Assembly: GCA_002717655.1 (NCBI GenBank)
Contig: PBAY01000040.1
Coordinates: 49,931 to 113,930 of the forward strand
From: Phycisphaerae bacterium
GTDB taxonomy: Bacteria > Planctomycetota > Phycisphaerae > Phycisphaerales > SM1A02
DNA: 64,000 bases
Direction: 5' to 3'
Positions 45,475-55,046 of this stretch are shown piece by piece. A program made the position numbers and the translations under genes. A model generated the notes under the pieces. The model ran no database searches and had not been told where the DNA came from. It saw only the letters and a program-made list of their open reading frames with translations. Position 1 is the stretch's first letter. Every line of letters begins with the position of its first letter.

Positions 45475-46131
45475 ATGAAATCGATCGCAATGCTTGGTGC
45501 TGTATCTGCATTGGCAGCAGCCTCAGTTGCTTCAGCTGGACTCAGCTACAGCGGCTCATATGACTGGAACGATGGTGGCACCGCTCTGGGTTTCTATGGT
45601 TCCAACGTTACCCTTTCAAATGTTGTGAACCCCGTCTTCGGCGGATCCAACGGTTCGCTGCAGATGACGGAAGATCCACTGAGCGGAACGCCTCAGGCCT
45701 ATGTCAGCTGGATTACCGGGCTGAATGACGGAGACACCATTAATGTTTCCATGCTCGGACTTGGTGATGGAAGTACCACGGGCAAGATTCGCCTCTGGGC
45801 TCACTACACCACGGGCGACATCACGACCTATGGCGGTTCAGCAAGTGGTCCCAGCAACTTCAGCACTTCAGCCACCGAATGGACCATGCTTTCGAATACC
45901 TGGACGTTCGATTCCGATGGCGGCAATCGCAACGGCATCGTGATCGAAGCAAGGCTCTATGCCTACTCTGCCAACGAAAATCCTTCCGGTTGGGTCGATG
46001 ACATCACCGTAGACGTCTTCTCCACCTCAGATGACGTGGTCATCAATTTCCCCGCCCCGGTTCCAGCACCTGCTGCACTGGCAGTTCTTGGTCTGGCGGG
46101 TCTTGCAGGCGGACGTCGTCGCCGCAACTGA
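45475..46131 (+). CDS. Exported protein with PEP-CTERM-type sorting tail
   Basis: 218 residues. The signal peptide is MKSIAMLGAVSALAAASVASA. The mature part is a beta-sandwich-like domain rich in Ser, Gly, Thr and Asn (LSYSGSYDWNDGGTALGFYGSN, GSLQMTEDPLSGTPQAYVSWITGLNDGD, EATEWTMLSNTWTFDS-like) and Cys-free. The C-terminus is a sorting signal: FPAPVPAPAALAVLGLAGLAGG then RRRRN. Such proteins are processed by exosortase-type enzymes; none is in the window. It stands alone between a promoter and a strong terminator, so it is probably well expressed. Confidence 0.85.
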   Translation: MKSIAMLGAVSALAAASVASAGLSYSGSYDWNDGGTALGFYGSNVTLSNVVNPVFGGSNGSLQMTEDPLSGTPQAYVSWITGLNDGDTINVSMLGLGDGSTTGKIRLWAHYTTGDITTYGGSASGPSNFSTSATEWTMLSNTWTFDSDGGNRNGIVIEARLYAYSANENPSGWVDDITVDVFSTSDDVVINFPAPVPAPAALAVLGLAGLAGGRRRRN

Positions 46132-46155
46132 TACTGCTCCCTGTATTGAATCTCG

Positions 46156-46190
46156 CAAGGCCGTGGCATCCTGCCACGGCCTTGTTTTTT
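46156..46190 (+). terminator. Strong rho-independent terminator
   Basis: Perfect 13-bp stem CAAGGCCGTGGCA (46156-46168) / TGCCACGGCCTTG (46172-46184), TCC loop, followed by TTTTTT. It ends the PEP-CTERM gene transcript. Confidence 0.95.
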
Positions 46191-46228
46191 GATGATCACC
46201 TGGATCTACTCACGCGTACACTGCCGTG

Positions 46229-47149
46229 ATGTTGTCCTGGATCGGGTTGTTCCTGCTTCTTCCTGCGGCGATGGCGTTGGTCCTGTTCTGGTCCCGCTGT
46301 CTGGCTTTGTCCAACCGCGATCAATTCAAGGATCAGTTGATCGCCTCGGTGTGGGGGCCTGTTCTGGCTTCGCTCGGGTTTCTGGGCATGCTCTGGGATC
46401 GATCAGGTGTTCTGGGCGAGGGCGGCGCAGGCGCGATCGGCATGGGGGCTGTGATCTTTGCAATCGTGGCCGGGATGATGTTGCTCAATTCCGCTTCATC
46501 CAATGTTCAGCAAGACAAAGAACTGATGACTGATCTCCCGCTGATCTGGCCGGTCGCAGGGGTGGTGATTCTGCTCACCGCGGCAGCTGCAAAGGTTCCT
46601 CATCTGGTCGGACTGATCGTGTGTGCCATCGGGCTGGTGCTGATCTGGATCAACACCATGCCGGCCGATTCCTCCGTGGAGCAGAAATCCGAATCGGATG
46701 CTCAGTCTTCCTCTCTGGCAGGCGCGTTTGTCTCGTCGTTGTTTCTTGCTGTCTGCGCCTGGTGGTCGACCTCCTTGCTTCCGGCGCTGGCCTTGACGGT
46801 GGTCAGCCTGGTCAGTCTTGTTCTGGTCATGCTGGTGGCGGCTCATCGAGGTGTTTCGCAGGGGATACGCATGGCAGGTTGGTTGGCCGTGTTGTTGCCC
46901 TGTCTGGGGCTGGGTCTGTTGGGGCATGATCAACTGTTCCAGATGATCCAGTCTGGGCGAGATTCGGCGGTTCCCAGGCTTCATGAGACCATCGGCCTGC
47001 TTGGTCCCGGGCTTATTCTGCTGGCCACGACTCTGGTGCTGGCGGGGGGTCGGCGATGGTCTCCGACGTGGAGGCGGTACGCCGGGTTGGGGCTGTTTCT
47101 CGTGGGAGTTGTTGCTGGGGGGCTGGCGATCAGAGGCCTCATGGCCTGA
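46229..47149 (+). CDS. Polytopic membrane protein, unknown function
   Basis: 306 residues from ATG 46229 (a GTG sits one codon earlier). About nine hydrophobic helices, for example SWIGLFLLLPAAMALVLFW, LIASVWGPVLASLGFLGML, GVVILLTAAAAKVPHLVGLIVCAIGLVLIWI, FVSSLFLAVCAWWSTSLLPALALTVVSLVSLVLVMLVA and LGPGLILLATTLVLAGG. Short polar loops contain no obvious catalytic motif. The TSCPD gene follows 85 bases later. Family not recognised. Confidence 0.6.
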   Translation: MLSWIGLFLLLPAAMALVLFWSRCLALSNRDQFKDQLIASVWGPVLASLGFLGMLWDRSGVLGEGGAGAIGMGAVIFAIVAGMMLLNSASSNVQQDKELMTDLPLIWPVAGVVILLTAAAAKVPHLVGLIVCAIGLVLIWINTMPADSSVEQKSESDAQSSSLAGAFVSSLFLAVCAWWSTSLLPALALTVVSLVSLVLVMLVAAHRGVSQGIRMAGWLAVLLPCLGLGLLGHDQLFQMIQSGRDSAVPRLHETIGLLGPGLILLATTLVLAGGRRWSPTWRRYAGLGLFLVGVVAGGLAIRGLMA

Positions 47150-47234
47150 TTCTGGAGATCAACCCCTCAGAAGGCCGATCTCTTCAGAACACGAGGCCAA
47201 GGATGGCCTTGGAACTGTCTGGACCCAGCCATGG

Positions 47235-47645
47235 ATGGACCTGTCCTCGATGCTCTCTGAACACAACAGAATCGTTCTTTCCGCCACACGAGAGTCGGTC
47301 ACCCACAAATTCGCCATCAGTGGCTACGAGGGCTATCTGACGGTTGGTCTGTTTGATGATGGTCGGCCTGGAGAGATCTTCATCAAGATGAGCAAGGAAG
47401 GCTCAACGCTGTCCGGGCTCATTCAGGGTTTCTGCCGAAGCTTTTCGATCAGTCTCCAGTATGGCATGCCAATCAGCGATGCAGTCAGCCGATTCAAGGG
47501 TATGCGATTCGAGCCATCCGGCTCGACCACCAATCCACGGATTCCGCAGGCGACCAGCATTCTTGATTACATCGCCTGCTATCTCGAAGATGAATTCGTG
47601 ACCAAGCTCGAGGAGCAGCAGTCGACTCCTCGCCTGGCGATCTGA
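47235..47645 (+). CDS. Stand-alone TSCPD domain (NrdJ C-terminal-like)
   Basis: 136 residues from ATG 47235 (MDLSSMLSEHNRIVL). The frame is open further upstream but overlaps the membrane gene and has no start with a ribosome site. Residues about 18-120 match the C-terminal domain of B12-dependent ribonucleotide reductase: ESVTHKFAISGYEGYLTVGLFDDGRPGEIFIKMSKEGSTLSGLIQGF, then LQYGMPISDAVSRFKGMRFEPSGSTTNP and ILDYIACYLEDEF. No reductase barrel is present. It may act in trans on a class II reductase encoded elsewhere, or be a free-standing zinc-binding accessory; both are guesses. Confidence 0.75.
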   Translation: MDLSSMLSEHNRIVLSATRESVTHKFAISGYEGYLTVGLFDDGRPGEIFIKMSKEGSTLSGLIQGFCRSFSISLQYGMPISDAVSRFKGMRFEPSGSTTNPRIPQATSILDYIACYLEDEFVTKLEEQQSTPRLAI

Positions 47646-47651
47646 GTCTGA

Positions 47652-50600
47652 TCATCCTGCAGCCAATGCTTCCCGGGCCCAGCCTTCAACCAGTTGCTGC
47701 AGTTGTCCTGTAGGTGTTTCTCCCGTGCGGGCAAAGAAGCGTTCATGCAGTTCGCTGATCTGTTGCTTGAGTTCCGCTCGCCTCTTCGGTGAGAGTTTCT
47801 CGCCATACTCCTGATCGATTCGTTCAAGCGCTGCCACCACACCCATTGGTGTATCGCGATTGGGCAGTAGTCGATCAAGATCGGTACTGGTTGATTCAGT
47901 CTTGCTGGATCGTCCCAGAAGCAGGTAAAGGACGAAGATACCCGTTGCAACAAGCAGAATGACGAGCAGCCATTGGATGGGTCGCATGCCTTGTTGCAGT
48001 GGGATGACATTGCCTTCGACGGGAACGAGATCCATGTCGGCATAGGTTCGAGTGGTCACATCTGCTTCAATTCCCTGCTGAAGCGTGGGCAGCATGAAGT
48101 CACCGGTGCTTGCCGAGGCTGTCGGTACATATCGAACAATCCAGTTGCGTTCGAGTCCCTGACGATGGATGCCATCGGCATCAGCCCCGGGATACTCCTT
48201 CTCAGTATCTGTGTTCCAGAAGAAGAAGCCGTCTTCATCTCCAGCAGCATCCATCATGTTGATGGGGAACGTCTCGATGCCATTTTCCGCCAGTTCATAC
48301 CCTGGCAAGGCGTCATCGATCCCCTGAAGCAGATCACGGAGATCAGGGACGATCCCTCTGCCTGTTGCCGTGACTTCCAGCGTGACCTCTTCATCCGCAT
48401 TTCGGATATCCACGATTCTGGCCATGGTCAGATCCATGACGGGCCTGTTGCCGCCTGGTGTGGCGGCATCAATCAGCGGGGCATTGGAGGCGATCGGAAG
48501 CACGACGGGGCCGGTCTGATCCATGAAGTCGAGATCCATCGCGATAGACGGAAGTCGTTCCACACTCGGATCATTGGCCTTGAGAACCAGATAGGCCAGT
48601 GGTTTCTCCTGCCAGCCAGTCTGTCCATCCTCGATGACTTCCCGCGAGGGGTGCATGGAATCAAAGAAGCCGATGCCCTCAATCTGGAAGTTCTCCGAGA
48701 GCGGATCAAGGATGGCTCGTTCAAGACGATCACGGTAGTTCATCGTCGTTCTCTGGCTTCCGAAATTCACCCAGACCTGATTCTGCAGGTACTTTCCGAA
48801 ACCATCGGTTTCGCGGTCGACGGCGTTGGTGTATCGAAGGGTGAGTACGGCGCCGAAAGGCTCGCCTGTTCCAACTCGATCCGTACCGTCCAAGGTAAGA
48901 CGAAGATGGATCTCGTCCTGGACGAGGTCTTCGTAGAGTGCATTGATTCGACGCAGCCCGGCACCGGAAGGGTGATCGCCGAGAATGCGCAGGGCATGTC
49001 GTACCACTCGAGGCTTGACCTGTGCGGAAAGTGAGTTGATCGCGTTGGTCAGCGATTCGCCCATCAGTTCCATGTGCTCTTCAGCAAGTGATTCAGGCAT
49101 GGCCATGATCGAATCGCGGATGGTGGTGATCTGCGTATCCCGTTCCGATCCTTCGTAGAGCACGTTGTCCCGCGTCACATCAGCCAGATTGGTCGCCCCG
49201 ATGGCGGCATTGAACCAGGCCTGGAACACGAATGGGGACGCTTCGACTTCGCCGCGACCAGCGGACTCGGCGTAGGCGATGGCGGCATCACGAAAGGCCA
49301 CGAAGCTTGCTTCGCGGAGCTGTTCATAATCAGCCAGTTCCTCACTCGACTGCGCTCGACGATGTTCAAGCCGTTCATAGGCCAGTGCCGCCTTGCTCAG
49401 GGCATGTTCCCAGGAGTCAGGTTCCACTTCGCGTGCACGTTCGATCAGTCTCAGTGCAAGGGCATATCCATCTTCAACAACCTTGGCGATCTCGGTGGCA
49501 TTGCGTCGCATGCCGAACCGCTGCTGGACTTCCCGTGATCTCCAGTCGCCACTGAGTCCGCTCTGCATGGCCTTGGCCAGTTGTGCGGCAGTCTGTGGAG
49601 GAAGTTCATCGATTGGCCCCAGTACGCGAATGATGTCCTCTTCGGTATACGCCTCTGACTTGCTGTGACAGGCCTGAAAAGCCTGCACGACACCGGAGAT
49701 GCTTCGTGGATCAACACCACTGGCTTCCAGCATGCCCAGGACACGAATCAGGCGATCAAGGTTGCGGGCCTGTCGGCCGCGTGTCAGCGGTGCATCGGTC
49801 ACGCTGTTGTTGCCGCCGAATGACATGTACATGGCCCGCATCGCAGCGGATTGATTACTTCCCTGATCCGGTCGAAGCCGTTTCACCCAGAAGTCGAGAA
49901 ACTCACTACCCATGGCAGCGGCATCTTCGGGATGTTTGCGTACGCCGGTCTCGAGGATTTCAATGGCGGTATCGATTTCGTCAGCTCTGGTCGCGACTCC
50001 GGTGAAGGCTCGATAGGTCCGTGCGGCGAGGCTTGGCTCGATGGAATCAAGCCATGACTCATCCGGGAACGCCCGCATCATGGTCGACAGGCCTCGTTGT
50101 GGCCCTCGTGCCCCGGGCTTGGTTCGAGCAGCAGCTTCGGCTTCCGCCACAAGGCCAGTAGTAAGCATGCGAAGGGGGACGCGGATGACCTCTGACTTGA
50201 CTCTGCCTGAATTCAGCAGCGTATCGACAGCTGACTTCATCACGAGGATGGCCCGGGCCCGTTCGGCATTGGACAGATTGCGTTTCCCGAGTTCCATGGC
50301 ATCAAGCGCAATCACTTCCAGTGCAGCTGGTGCAAGCTGTTCATCCGCAAAGACACGCGTGAGCCATTCGGTCGCCTGCGCTTCGGGCACATCAGTCAAT
50401 CCCTTGACGGATTCCCTGAGCGCTTCCTGTCGCAGATCGAATTCCTCATCTTCGATCAGGGCGACTTCACCGAAGAGCTCCCAGGCCGGGATGATTTCGT
50501 CGCGATCTGCGTGATACAGGCCGTGTACGAGAATGTCACGGCCGTTGCCATCTGCGCGTGCCTGTTCAAGTGAAGGCAGGTATTGCCTCGCATGGTCGGA

Positions 50601-51458
50601 AAGTCCTGCTCTGGTGAGCAGGGCGGCGGTGCGTGCCTGATTCTCCGGCTTGGTACCGCCGAAGAATCTGGTGCCTTCCTTCAACTGGGACAACATGGGT
50701 CCGGTTGATGACCGTTGGGAAGCCTGCTTCAGCATTTTGCCCAGAATGTCGACCTGCCAATTGGTTGGGCTTGGGTTTTCTTCCGTGCCTTCAGGAGCAG
50801 CATTGGCCAATGCCAGAACTTCCTCCGGCAGCAGCATCGGATCGCCACGGTTCGTGGACTGGATGATGTGAGAATAGATCCCCTCGGCTTCATCGCCGGC
50901 ACGATCAGCGAGGAACCATTGGAGCTGACCCCATTCGCCGGCCATGACATGCAGATGAAGCCATTCACCGACCTGGCCAGGAGGCAGATCGGCGGGGGGC
51001 TGCTGATTTTCCTCGAGACCCAGATTGGTTCTCGCGGCCAGGACCGCCTGTGGAGTTCGTTTGAAGTTCTTGCGACTGATCAGCGGGAGGAGTGGTTGCT
51101 GGTTGGCATCAGGACTCTGAACCATTGCGATCAGCGCGAGCAGATCGATCTCCTGTGCGTCGTAGGCCTCACGCATCTGTTCCTGTTCATCCGGGGACAG
51201 TGCCATGTAGAGTTTGGCCAATCGCTTTGCTTCGGCCATCTTCAGGTTGGTCTCCTCATCTGACATGGTGGTGTCATCAGGAGCCGTTTCGATTGCCTCC
51301 CTGTCCGCTGCAGGTTTGACGGCCTCTTGCGCGACTGGCTTCTGAAGTGGCAGCAACGGGACTGCCTTCGTGGTCTGCTTGCGAGCAGTCTGCCCCTGAG
51401 CCGGAGTCTGCATGGCGAGCATGATGAGGATGATGACTGATGCGGTGATGTACTTCAT
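47652..51458 (-). CDS. Giant exported, membrane-anchored protein at the end of the Bat-type operon
   Basis: 1268 residues. The signal peptide is MKYITASVIILIMLAMQTPAQGQ. Residues about 60-950 are mostly helical with degenerate repeat-like segments (TPR/HEAT-like alpha solenoid, inferred). About 960-1130 looks beta-rich (VILRYTNAVDRETDGFGKYLQNQVWVNFGS-like). A TM helix follows (IQWLLVILLVATGIFVLYLLLG, about 1155-1176), then a cytosolic helical tail (GVVAALERIDQEYGEKLSPKRRAELKQQISELHERFF). It starts 9 bases after the preceding gene. Position and topology recall BatD-like partners, but it is much larger and has no recognised domain. Confidence 0.7.
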   Translation of the reverse strand: MKYITASVIILIMLAMQTPAQGQTARKQTTKAVPLLPLQKPVAQEAVKPAADREAIETAPDDTTMSDEETNLKMAEAKRLAKLYMALSPDEQEQMREAYDAQEIDLLALIAMVQSPDANQQPLLPLISRKNFKRTPQAVLAARTNLGLEENQQPPADLPPGQVGEWLHLHVMAGEWGQLQWFLADRAGDEAEGIYSHIIQSTNRGDPMLLPEEVLALANAAPEGTEENPSPTNWQVDILGKMLKQASQRSSTGPMLSQLKEGTRFFGGTKPENQARTAALLTRAGLSDHARQYLPSLEQARADGNGRDILVHGLYHADRDEIIPAWELFGEVALIEDEEFDLRQEALRESVKGLTDVPEAQATEWLTRVFADEQLAPAALEVIALDAMELGKRNLSNAERARAILVMKSAVDTLLNSGRVKSEVIRVPLRMLTTGLVAEAEAAARTKPGARGPQRGLSTMMRAFPDESWLDSIEPSLAARTYRAFTGVATRADEIDTAIEILETGVRKHPEDAAAMGSEFLDFWVKRLRPDQGSNQSAAMRAMYMSFGGNNSVTDAPLTRGRQARNLDRLIRVLGMLEASGVDPRSISGVVQAFQACHSKSEAYTEEDIIRVLGPIDELPPQTAAQLAKAMQSGLSGDWRSREVQQRFGMRRNATEIAKVVEDGYALALRLIERAREVEPDSWEHALSKAALAYERLEHRRAQSSEELADYEQLREASFVAFRDAAIAYAESAGRGEVEASPFVFQAWFNAAIGATNLADVTRDNVLYEGSERDTQITTIRDSIMAMPESLAEEHMELMGESLTNAINSLSAQVKPRVVRHALRILGDHPSGAGLRRINALYEDLVQDEIHLRLTLDGTDRVGTGEPFGAVLTLRYTNAVDRETDGFGKYLQNQVWVNFGSQRTTMNYRDRLERAILDPLSENFQIEGIGFFDSMHPSREVIEDGQTGWQEKPLAYLVLKANDPSVERLPSIAMDLDFMDQTGPVVLPIASNAPLIDAATPGGNRPVMDLTMARIVDIRNADEEVTLEVTATGRGIVPDLRDLLQGIDDALPGYELAENGIETFPINMMDAAGDEDGFFFWNTDTEKEYPGADADGIHRQGLERNWIVRYVPTASASTGDFMLPTLQQGIEADVTTRTYADMDLVPVEGNVIPLQQGMRPIQWLLVILLVATGIFVLYLLLGRSSKTESTSTDLDRLLPNRDTPMGVVAALERIDQEYGEKLSPKRRAELKQQISELHERFFARTGETPTGQLQQLVEGWAREALAAG

Positions 51459-51467
51459 GTTGAGGTC

Positions 51468-52352
51468 CTACCATCCAGGTCCGATGGGTCCGGCGCCATT
51501 GGCGCCACGTGCGTCGCCTTCTCCAGGAGGGCGTTGGGTAATGCCGGCACGACGGCCGGGTCTGGGCCCGCCTCCACGTGCGGTCCGAGGGCTTTGTCTT
51601 GGAAGCGGTTGGCCTTCCAGTTCGGAGTGGTCCATCTGCTCCAGATTGATTGTTCGTTCTACGTTGTCTTCAAGTCCGCGAACGACTTCAGGATCAGCCC
51701 CTTCACGTGAAGCGGCTTCTGCCAGATATCTGAAATGCTGCCGGGCTCTTCTGGCTTCAGGTCGCCATTGATCAGCCGGTTTGCCCTGAAGTCGAAGCAG
51801 GCGTGCCCCGAAGTAATAGGCGGCAGCCAGTTCTTCGCGTGTCGCTCGCATGAGTGAGTCTGATTCCGGCGAGGAGGCCGATTCGGACAGGTCAAAGAGA
51901 AGATCATCCAGTTCAGCCGCACCATCCCAGACGGCGCCTGAGCGGACCATGGCCCGACCCTTGGCCCACTGCATGCGGGCCATCGTCTCGGGATCTTCAT
52001 CCGGAAGCCGTTCCATGACATGTTCATACGTTTCAGCGACGATCTGCCACTGATCAGCAGCTGCTTCGTAGGCTTCCCGTTCCTGTTCAGTCGCTTCGGC
52101 AAGCTTGCGCTCACGTTGTTCTTCATCCTCGGAGAGAAAGGTCGTTCTTCGGACTTCAATCGTGTCAAGATGTCTTGCATAGGCTTGACGTTGGAGTTCC
52201 AGTGCGGCCTGCTCCAGCTGAATGGCTTCCTGATAGCGGGTGAGTGCGACATCGCGTGCCATCAGTACCTGCCCCGGTCCAAAGTGGTAGGCAAGTACGA
52301 CAACAGGGACGAGGGCCCAGACCATCCATCCAATTCTTCGGGTGAGCGTCAT
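51468..52352 (-). CDS. Membrane-anchored helical protein (BatC-like position)
   Basis: 294 residues from ATG 52352 (MTLTRRIGWMVWALVPVVVLAYHFG), overlapping the VWA gene stop by 4 bases. One N-terminal TM is followed by long charged helices (LTRYQEAIQLEQAALELQRQAYARHLDTIEVRRTTFLSEDEEQRERKLAEATEQEREAYEAAADQWQIVAE) with a TPR-like segment (YYFGARLLRLQGKPADQWRPEARRARQHFRYLAEAA). A low-complexity Pro/Arg/Gly tail (PRTARGGGPRPGRRAG) ends it. In Bat operons a TPR protein (BatC) occupies this place; the equivalence is inferred from order. Confidence 0.65.
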   Translation of the reverse strand: MTLTRRIGWMVWALVPVVVLAYHFGPGQVLMARDVALTRYQEAIQLEQAALELQRQAYARHLDTIEVRRTTFLSEDEEQRERKLAEATEQEREAYEAAADQWQIVAETYEHVMERLPDEDPETMARMQWAKGRAMVRSGAVWDGAAELDDLLFDLSESASSPESDSLMRATREELAAAYYFGARLLRLQGKPADQWRPEARRARQHFRYLAEAASREGADPEVVRGLEDNVERTINLEQMDHSELEGQPLPRQSPRTARGGGPRPGRRAGITQRPPGEGDARGANGAGPIGPGW

Positions 52353-53347
52353 GTCGTGCCTCCGGTCAAGCTCATCCCGCGAGCGAGGCGCCACGGTCGA
52401 GTATGGCCTGCAAGAGACAGCAAGGGCCCGATGAGTGCAAGGACCAGTGCACCCCAGACCGTGCACATGATGGCGAGTTCCCGCAGTGTGTTTGCTTCGC
52501 CCAGTCGTGGTTGGATCATGGTCAGTCCATCAAGCAGTTCGCTGGGAAGATGTTTTTCATTTCCCTGGTGGTAGTCACCGCCGAGACGCGCGGCCAGCTG
52601 CTTCAGCGAGGTGGCGTCCTGTCTGGAGGCATGGCCAGCAACCTGCATGGTTCGATGTGGATCACCGACTCCGATGACGATGGTGTCGGCAATCGAAGCA
52701 GGAAGTCGAGGTCTTTGGCCGCTGGTCAACGTGTCGCCATCGCTGACGACCAGAAGCGTGGCGGTTCCGGGCATCCATGGTTTGGCCAGATCAAGACTTT
52801 TCTGAACGCCTTCCTGAAGTTTCGTACCTCCAGGTTGAAAAGCGGAATACAGCGGCAGGCCATCAAGTGCATTGGTGATGACCTCCTTGTCAAAGGTTTC
52901 GCGGAAGAGTGGGTATGCATCGGTGTAGAAGGCGACCAGAGAGATGCGAGTCGTGCTTGGATCCAGACGATCGAGTACGCCCTGTACGACCTTTCCTCCC
53001 CATACGGCACGCGAAACCTTCTCGGCATCAGGTCCGGCATCCTTCAGATACATCGAAGGCGAGGCATCCAATGCGATCAGCAGGTGTTTGGATGCTTCTC
53101 GTACCGTTTCATTCTGCTGCACCTGAGGGTCCAGAATCAGCAGCATGATCAGCCCCCAGGTCGCACAGCCCGCCGCAACAACCCGGGCTGGCATGACGAT
53201 TCTGGTCCAGGCCGCAGGTTGGTTGCCCGGGCCGAACGCCAATGATGCCACTCGTTGAATGCGACGGGCATGCATCCATTCGGCAACCGCAACAAGCACG
53301 GCTGCGGCAATTGCGATCAGCAGAACCATGAGGGGTGAGATCACCAT
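52349..53347 (-). CDS. VWA-domain membrane protein (BatB-like)
   Basis: 332 residues. It has N-terminal TM helices (SPLMVLLIAIAAAVLVAVAEW; VMPARVVAAGCATWGLIMLLIL), then a von Willebrand A domain with the metal-ion site LDASPSM, a conserved Thr in GGTKL, and VVSDGDT. A C-terminal TM (ELAIMCTVWGALVLALIGPLLSLAG) closes it. BatB-type proteins are periplasm-facing VWA proteins working with MoxR ATPases in complex assembly or envelope stress; that role is family knowledge, the substrate unknown. It overlaps its neighbours by 4 and 7 bases. Confidence 0.82.
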   Translation of the reverse strand: MVISPLMVLLIAIAAAVLVAVAEWMHARRIQRVASLAFGPGNQPAAWTRIVMPARVVAAGCATWGLIMLLILDPQVQQNETVREASKHLLIALDASPSMYLKDAGPDAEKVSRAVWGGKVVQGVLDRLDPSTTRISLVAFYTDAYPLFRETFDKEVITNALDGLPLYSAFQPGGTKLQEGVQKSLDLAKPWMPGTATLLVVSDGDTLTSGQRPRLPASIADTIVIGVGDPHRTMQVAGHASRQDATSLKQLAARLGGDYHQGNEKHLPSELLDGLTMIQPRLGEANTLRELAIMCTVWGALVLALIGPLLSLAGHTRPWRLARGMSLTGGTT

Positions 53348-54249
53348 GGTGTATACCTCATCCCGAAGAGTCCCAGTACATGCAGGCCAAGTGCACAGAG
53401 GCCGATGATGGCAAAGGGAAAGAAGAAGTCCATGGGGACTGTTCCGCCACGGGCGAAGCTGTCGGGTTTCAGGCGATCAATGTGCTTGAAGACTCGTTCA
53501 AGTCCCTTGCGATCAGTTGCGACGAATGCTTCTCCGCCTGTTTCACGCGCCATGTCCTGCACCCGTGCCGGTACGGCGCTGTTTCCAACATGGACGTGGT
53601 AGAGCGTAATGTTGGATTCGATGAGATCATCGCTCAGCGTCATGGCGGCTCCGCTGTCCTGGAGATCGCTGCTGACTCCATCGGAGACAAGTACGATCAT
53701 TCGATCGCCTTCTGATGCCTCCGTGATCATGTTGGACAGGCAGAACTCCAGCGCATGTCCAATGCGTGTGCCACCCATGTGGCTGGGTTGGTATCGAGGG
53801 TTGGCAAATGGCAGTCCATTGCGAATCGCTTCAAGGTCCTTGGTGAGCGGGACCCATCTGATGGCATAGGATCCGAACAGCGTGAGGCCAAAGGCATCGC
53901 CATCCCTCTGATCAAGAAAGTCGGAGATGGCTTCAGTCGCCATGTCATATCGATTGCCACTGTTCATGCTTCCCGATACATCCAGCGCAAACTGAATATT
54001 GGTCAGTACCCGTTCCTGTTCGGGTGCTCGCAGCATCTGTGGGCCGGCCATGATGAAGATGGCAGCCATCAGCAGAATCGCGGGAAGCGAATCGAAGCTG
54101 TTGAGCGTCCAGCCGAGGATCTTTCTGGGGCGATGCTCCTGATGGTCAAATGGCATCGCCAGCCCCATGCCCTGACGTTGCCAGGACCACACCAGCAGGA
54201 TGACGCCAACGCTCAGAAGCAGCAGGATGCCGGGTGTGGTGAAGATCAT
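53341..54249 (-). CDS. VWA-domain membrane protein (BatA-like)
   Basis: 302 residues. An N-terminal TM (TTPGILLLLSVGVILLVWSWQ), a second hydrophobic segment (LPAILLMAAIFIMAGP), and a VWA domain with a full MIDAS (FALDVSGSMNS, Thr in GGTRIGHALEF, VLVSDG). The C-terminus has a hydrophobic segment (DFFFPFAIIGLCALGLHVLGLFG). Its MIDAS is the canonical D-x-S-G-S, unlike the D-A-S-P-S of the neighbour. It overlaps the DUF4381 gene by 4 bases. Confidence 0.86.
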   Translation of the reverse strand: MIFTTPGILLLLSVGVILLVWSWQRQGMGLAMPFDHQEHRPRKILGWTLNSFDSLPAILLMAAIFIMAGPQMLRAPEQERVLTNIQFALDVSGSMNSGNRYDMATEAISDFLDQRDGDAFGLTLFGSYAIRWVPLTKDLEAIRNGLPFANPRYQPSHMGGTRIGHALEFCLSNMITEASEGDRMIVLVSDGVSSDLQDSGAAMTLSDDLIESNITLYHVHVGNSAVPARVQDMARETGGEAFVATDRKGLERVFKHIDRLKPDSFARGGTVPMDFFFPFAIIGLCALGLHVLGLFGMRYTPW

Positions 54250-55046
54250 GCCTCAGGCCTCCCGGGTGAATCACGGTAGGGCTGAAGCAGATCCTGAAGC
54301 TCTGCCTGTGTTGGTGTCGTGGACCTTGGGTCATGCAGCCAGGCTTCTACTTTGCGCAGCAGCAGGCCGGCGATTTCATGATGACGCAGACGTGATACCG
54401 CTTCTGGACGATCGCTTCCCAGGTCAAGTTCTTCCTGCCAGTGCCAGTACAGCAGCAGTTCCAGCTGGCCTTGCTCGCTGATGCTGAGGTTTCGATTGCA
54501 GGCAGCATTCACCAGTGGTGAAAGTTGTTCAGCAAGTGTTGGTTTTGTTGGTGCAACTTCAGGTTCTTCGGAGGGCTGCTTGAACTTCGCCATGATCGCG
54601 ACGATCGGAACCAGAATCCACAACACGCCGATGATGATGATCCAGGTCTGGTACCCACCGGCAATGTCCGTGGCTGGAGGCATGGTCATCGACAAGTCGC
54701 TTGCGGCGTGATCTTCGAGGTTCGACACGATCTGCACTGGAAGTGGAGGCAGAAGATCCGTCGAGGACCCATCTGCGAACACCAGAACATCACGAAGGTC
54801 GAAGAGCCCAGGAGTCGTCCCGATGAACTCGAGTTCATAGAGCGAGCCGCTTTCCTGAGGCTGGATGGAAGCCACTCGAACAAGCAGCGGCGAATCCAGA
54901 TCCAGATCAGCACGGCCTCGGAGTGTTCCATCCTCGATCTGCACCTTGACGCTGCCGGTGATTCCCCGCGTGGCGCTTGCCATTGGATCCACATCCTGAA
55001 TCGAAGTCAGGACCACGAGCAGCAGGCTCATCAGCAGAGGCGGCAT
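54246..55046 (-). CDS. DUF4381-type membrane protein of the MoxR/Bat operon
   Basis: 266 residues. The signal-like start MPPLLMSLLLVVLTSIQDVDP leads to a beta-rich extracytoplasmic part (VKVQIEDGTLRGRADLDLDSPLLVRVASIQ), a TM (TWIIIIGVLWILVPIVAIMAKF, about 133-154), and a cytosolic helical domain (LAEQLSPLVNAACNRNLSISEQGQLELLLYWHW, then HHEIAGLLLRKVEAWLHDP) like DUF4381. Genes of this kind lie between DUF58 and VWA genes in Bat clusters. It touches both neighbours by 1-4 bases. Confidence 0.7.
   Translation of the reverse strand: MPPLLMSLLLVVLTSIQDVDPMASATRGITGSVKVQIEDGTLRGRADLDLDSPLLVRVASIQPQESGSLYELEFIGTTPGLFDLRDVLVFADGSSTDLLPPLPVQIVSNLEDHAASDLSMTMPPATDIAGGYQTWIIIIGVLWILVPIVAIMAKFKQPSEEPEVAPTKPTLAEQLSPLVNAACNRNLSISEQGQLELLLYWHWQEELDLGSDRPEAVSRLRHHEIAGLLLRKVEAWLHDPRSTTPTQAELQDLLQPYRDSPGRPEA

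Noticed and set aside
47973..49034. 353-codon open frame opposite the 1268-residue gene
   Set aside because: The minus-strand gene has signal peptide, anchor and operon spacing; the opposite frame has no start context and low plausibility.
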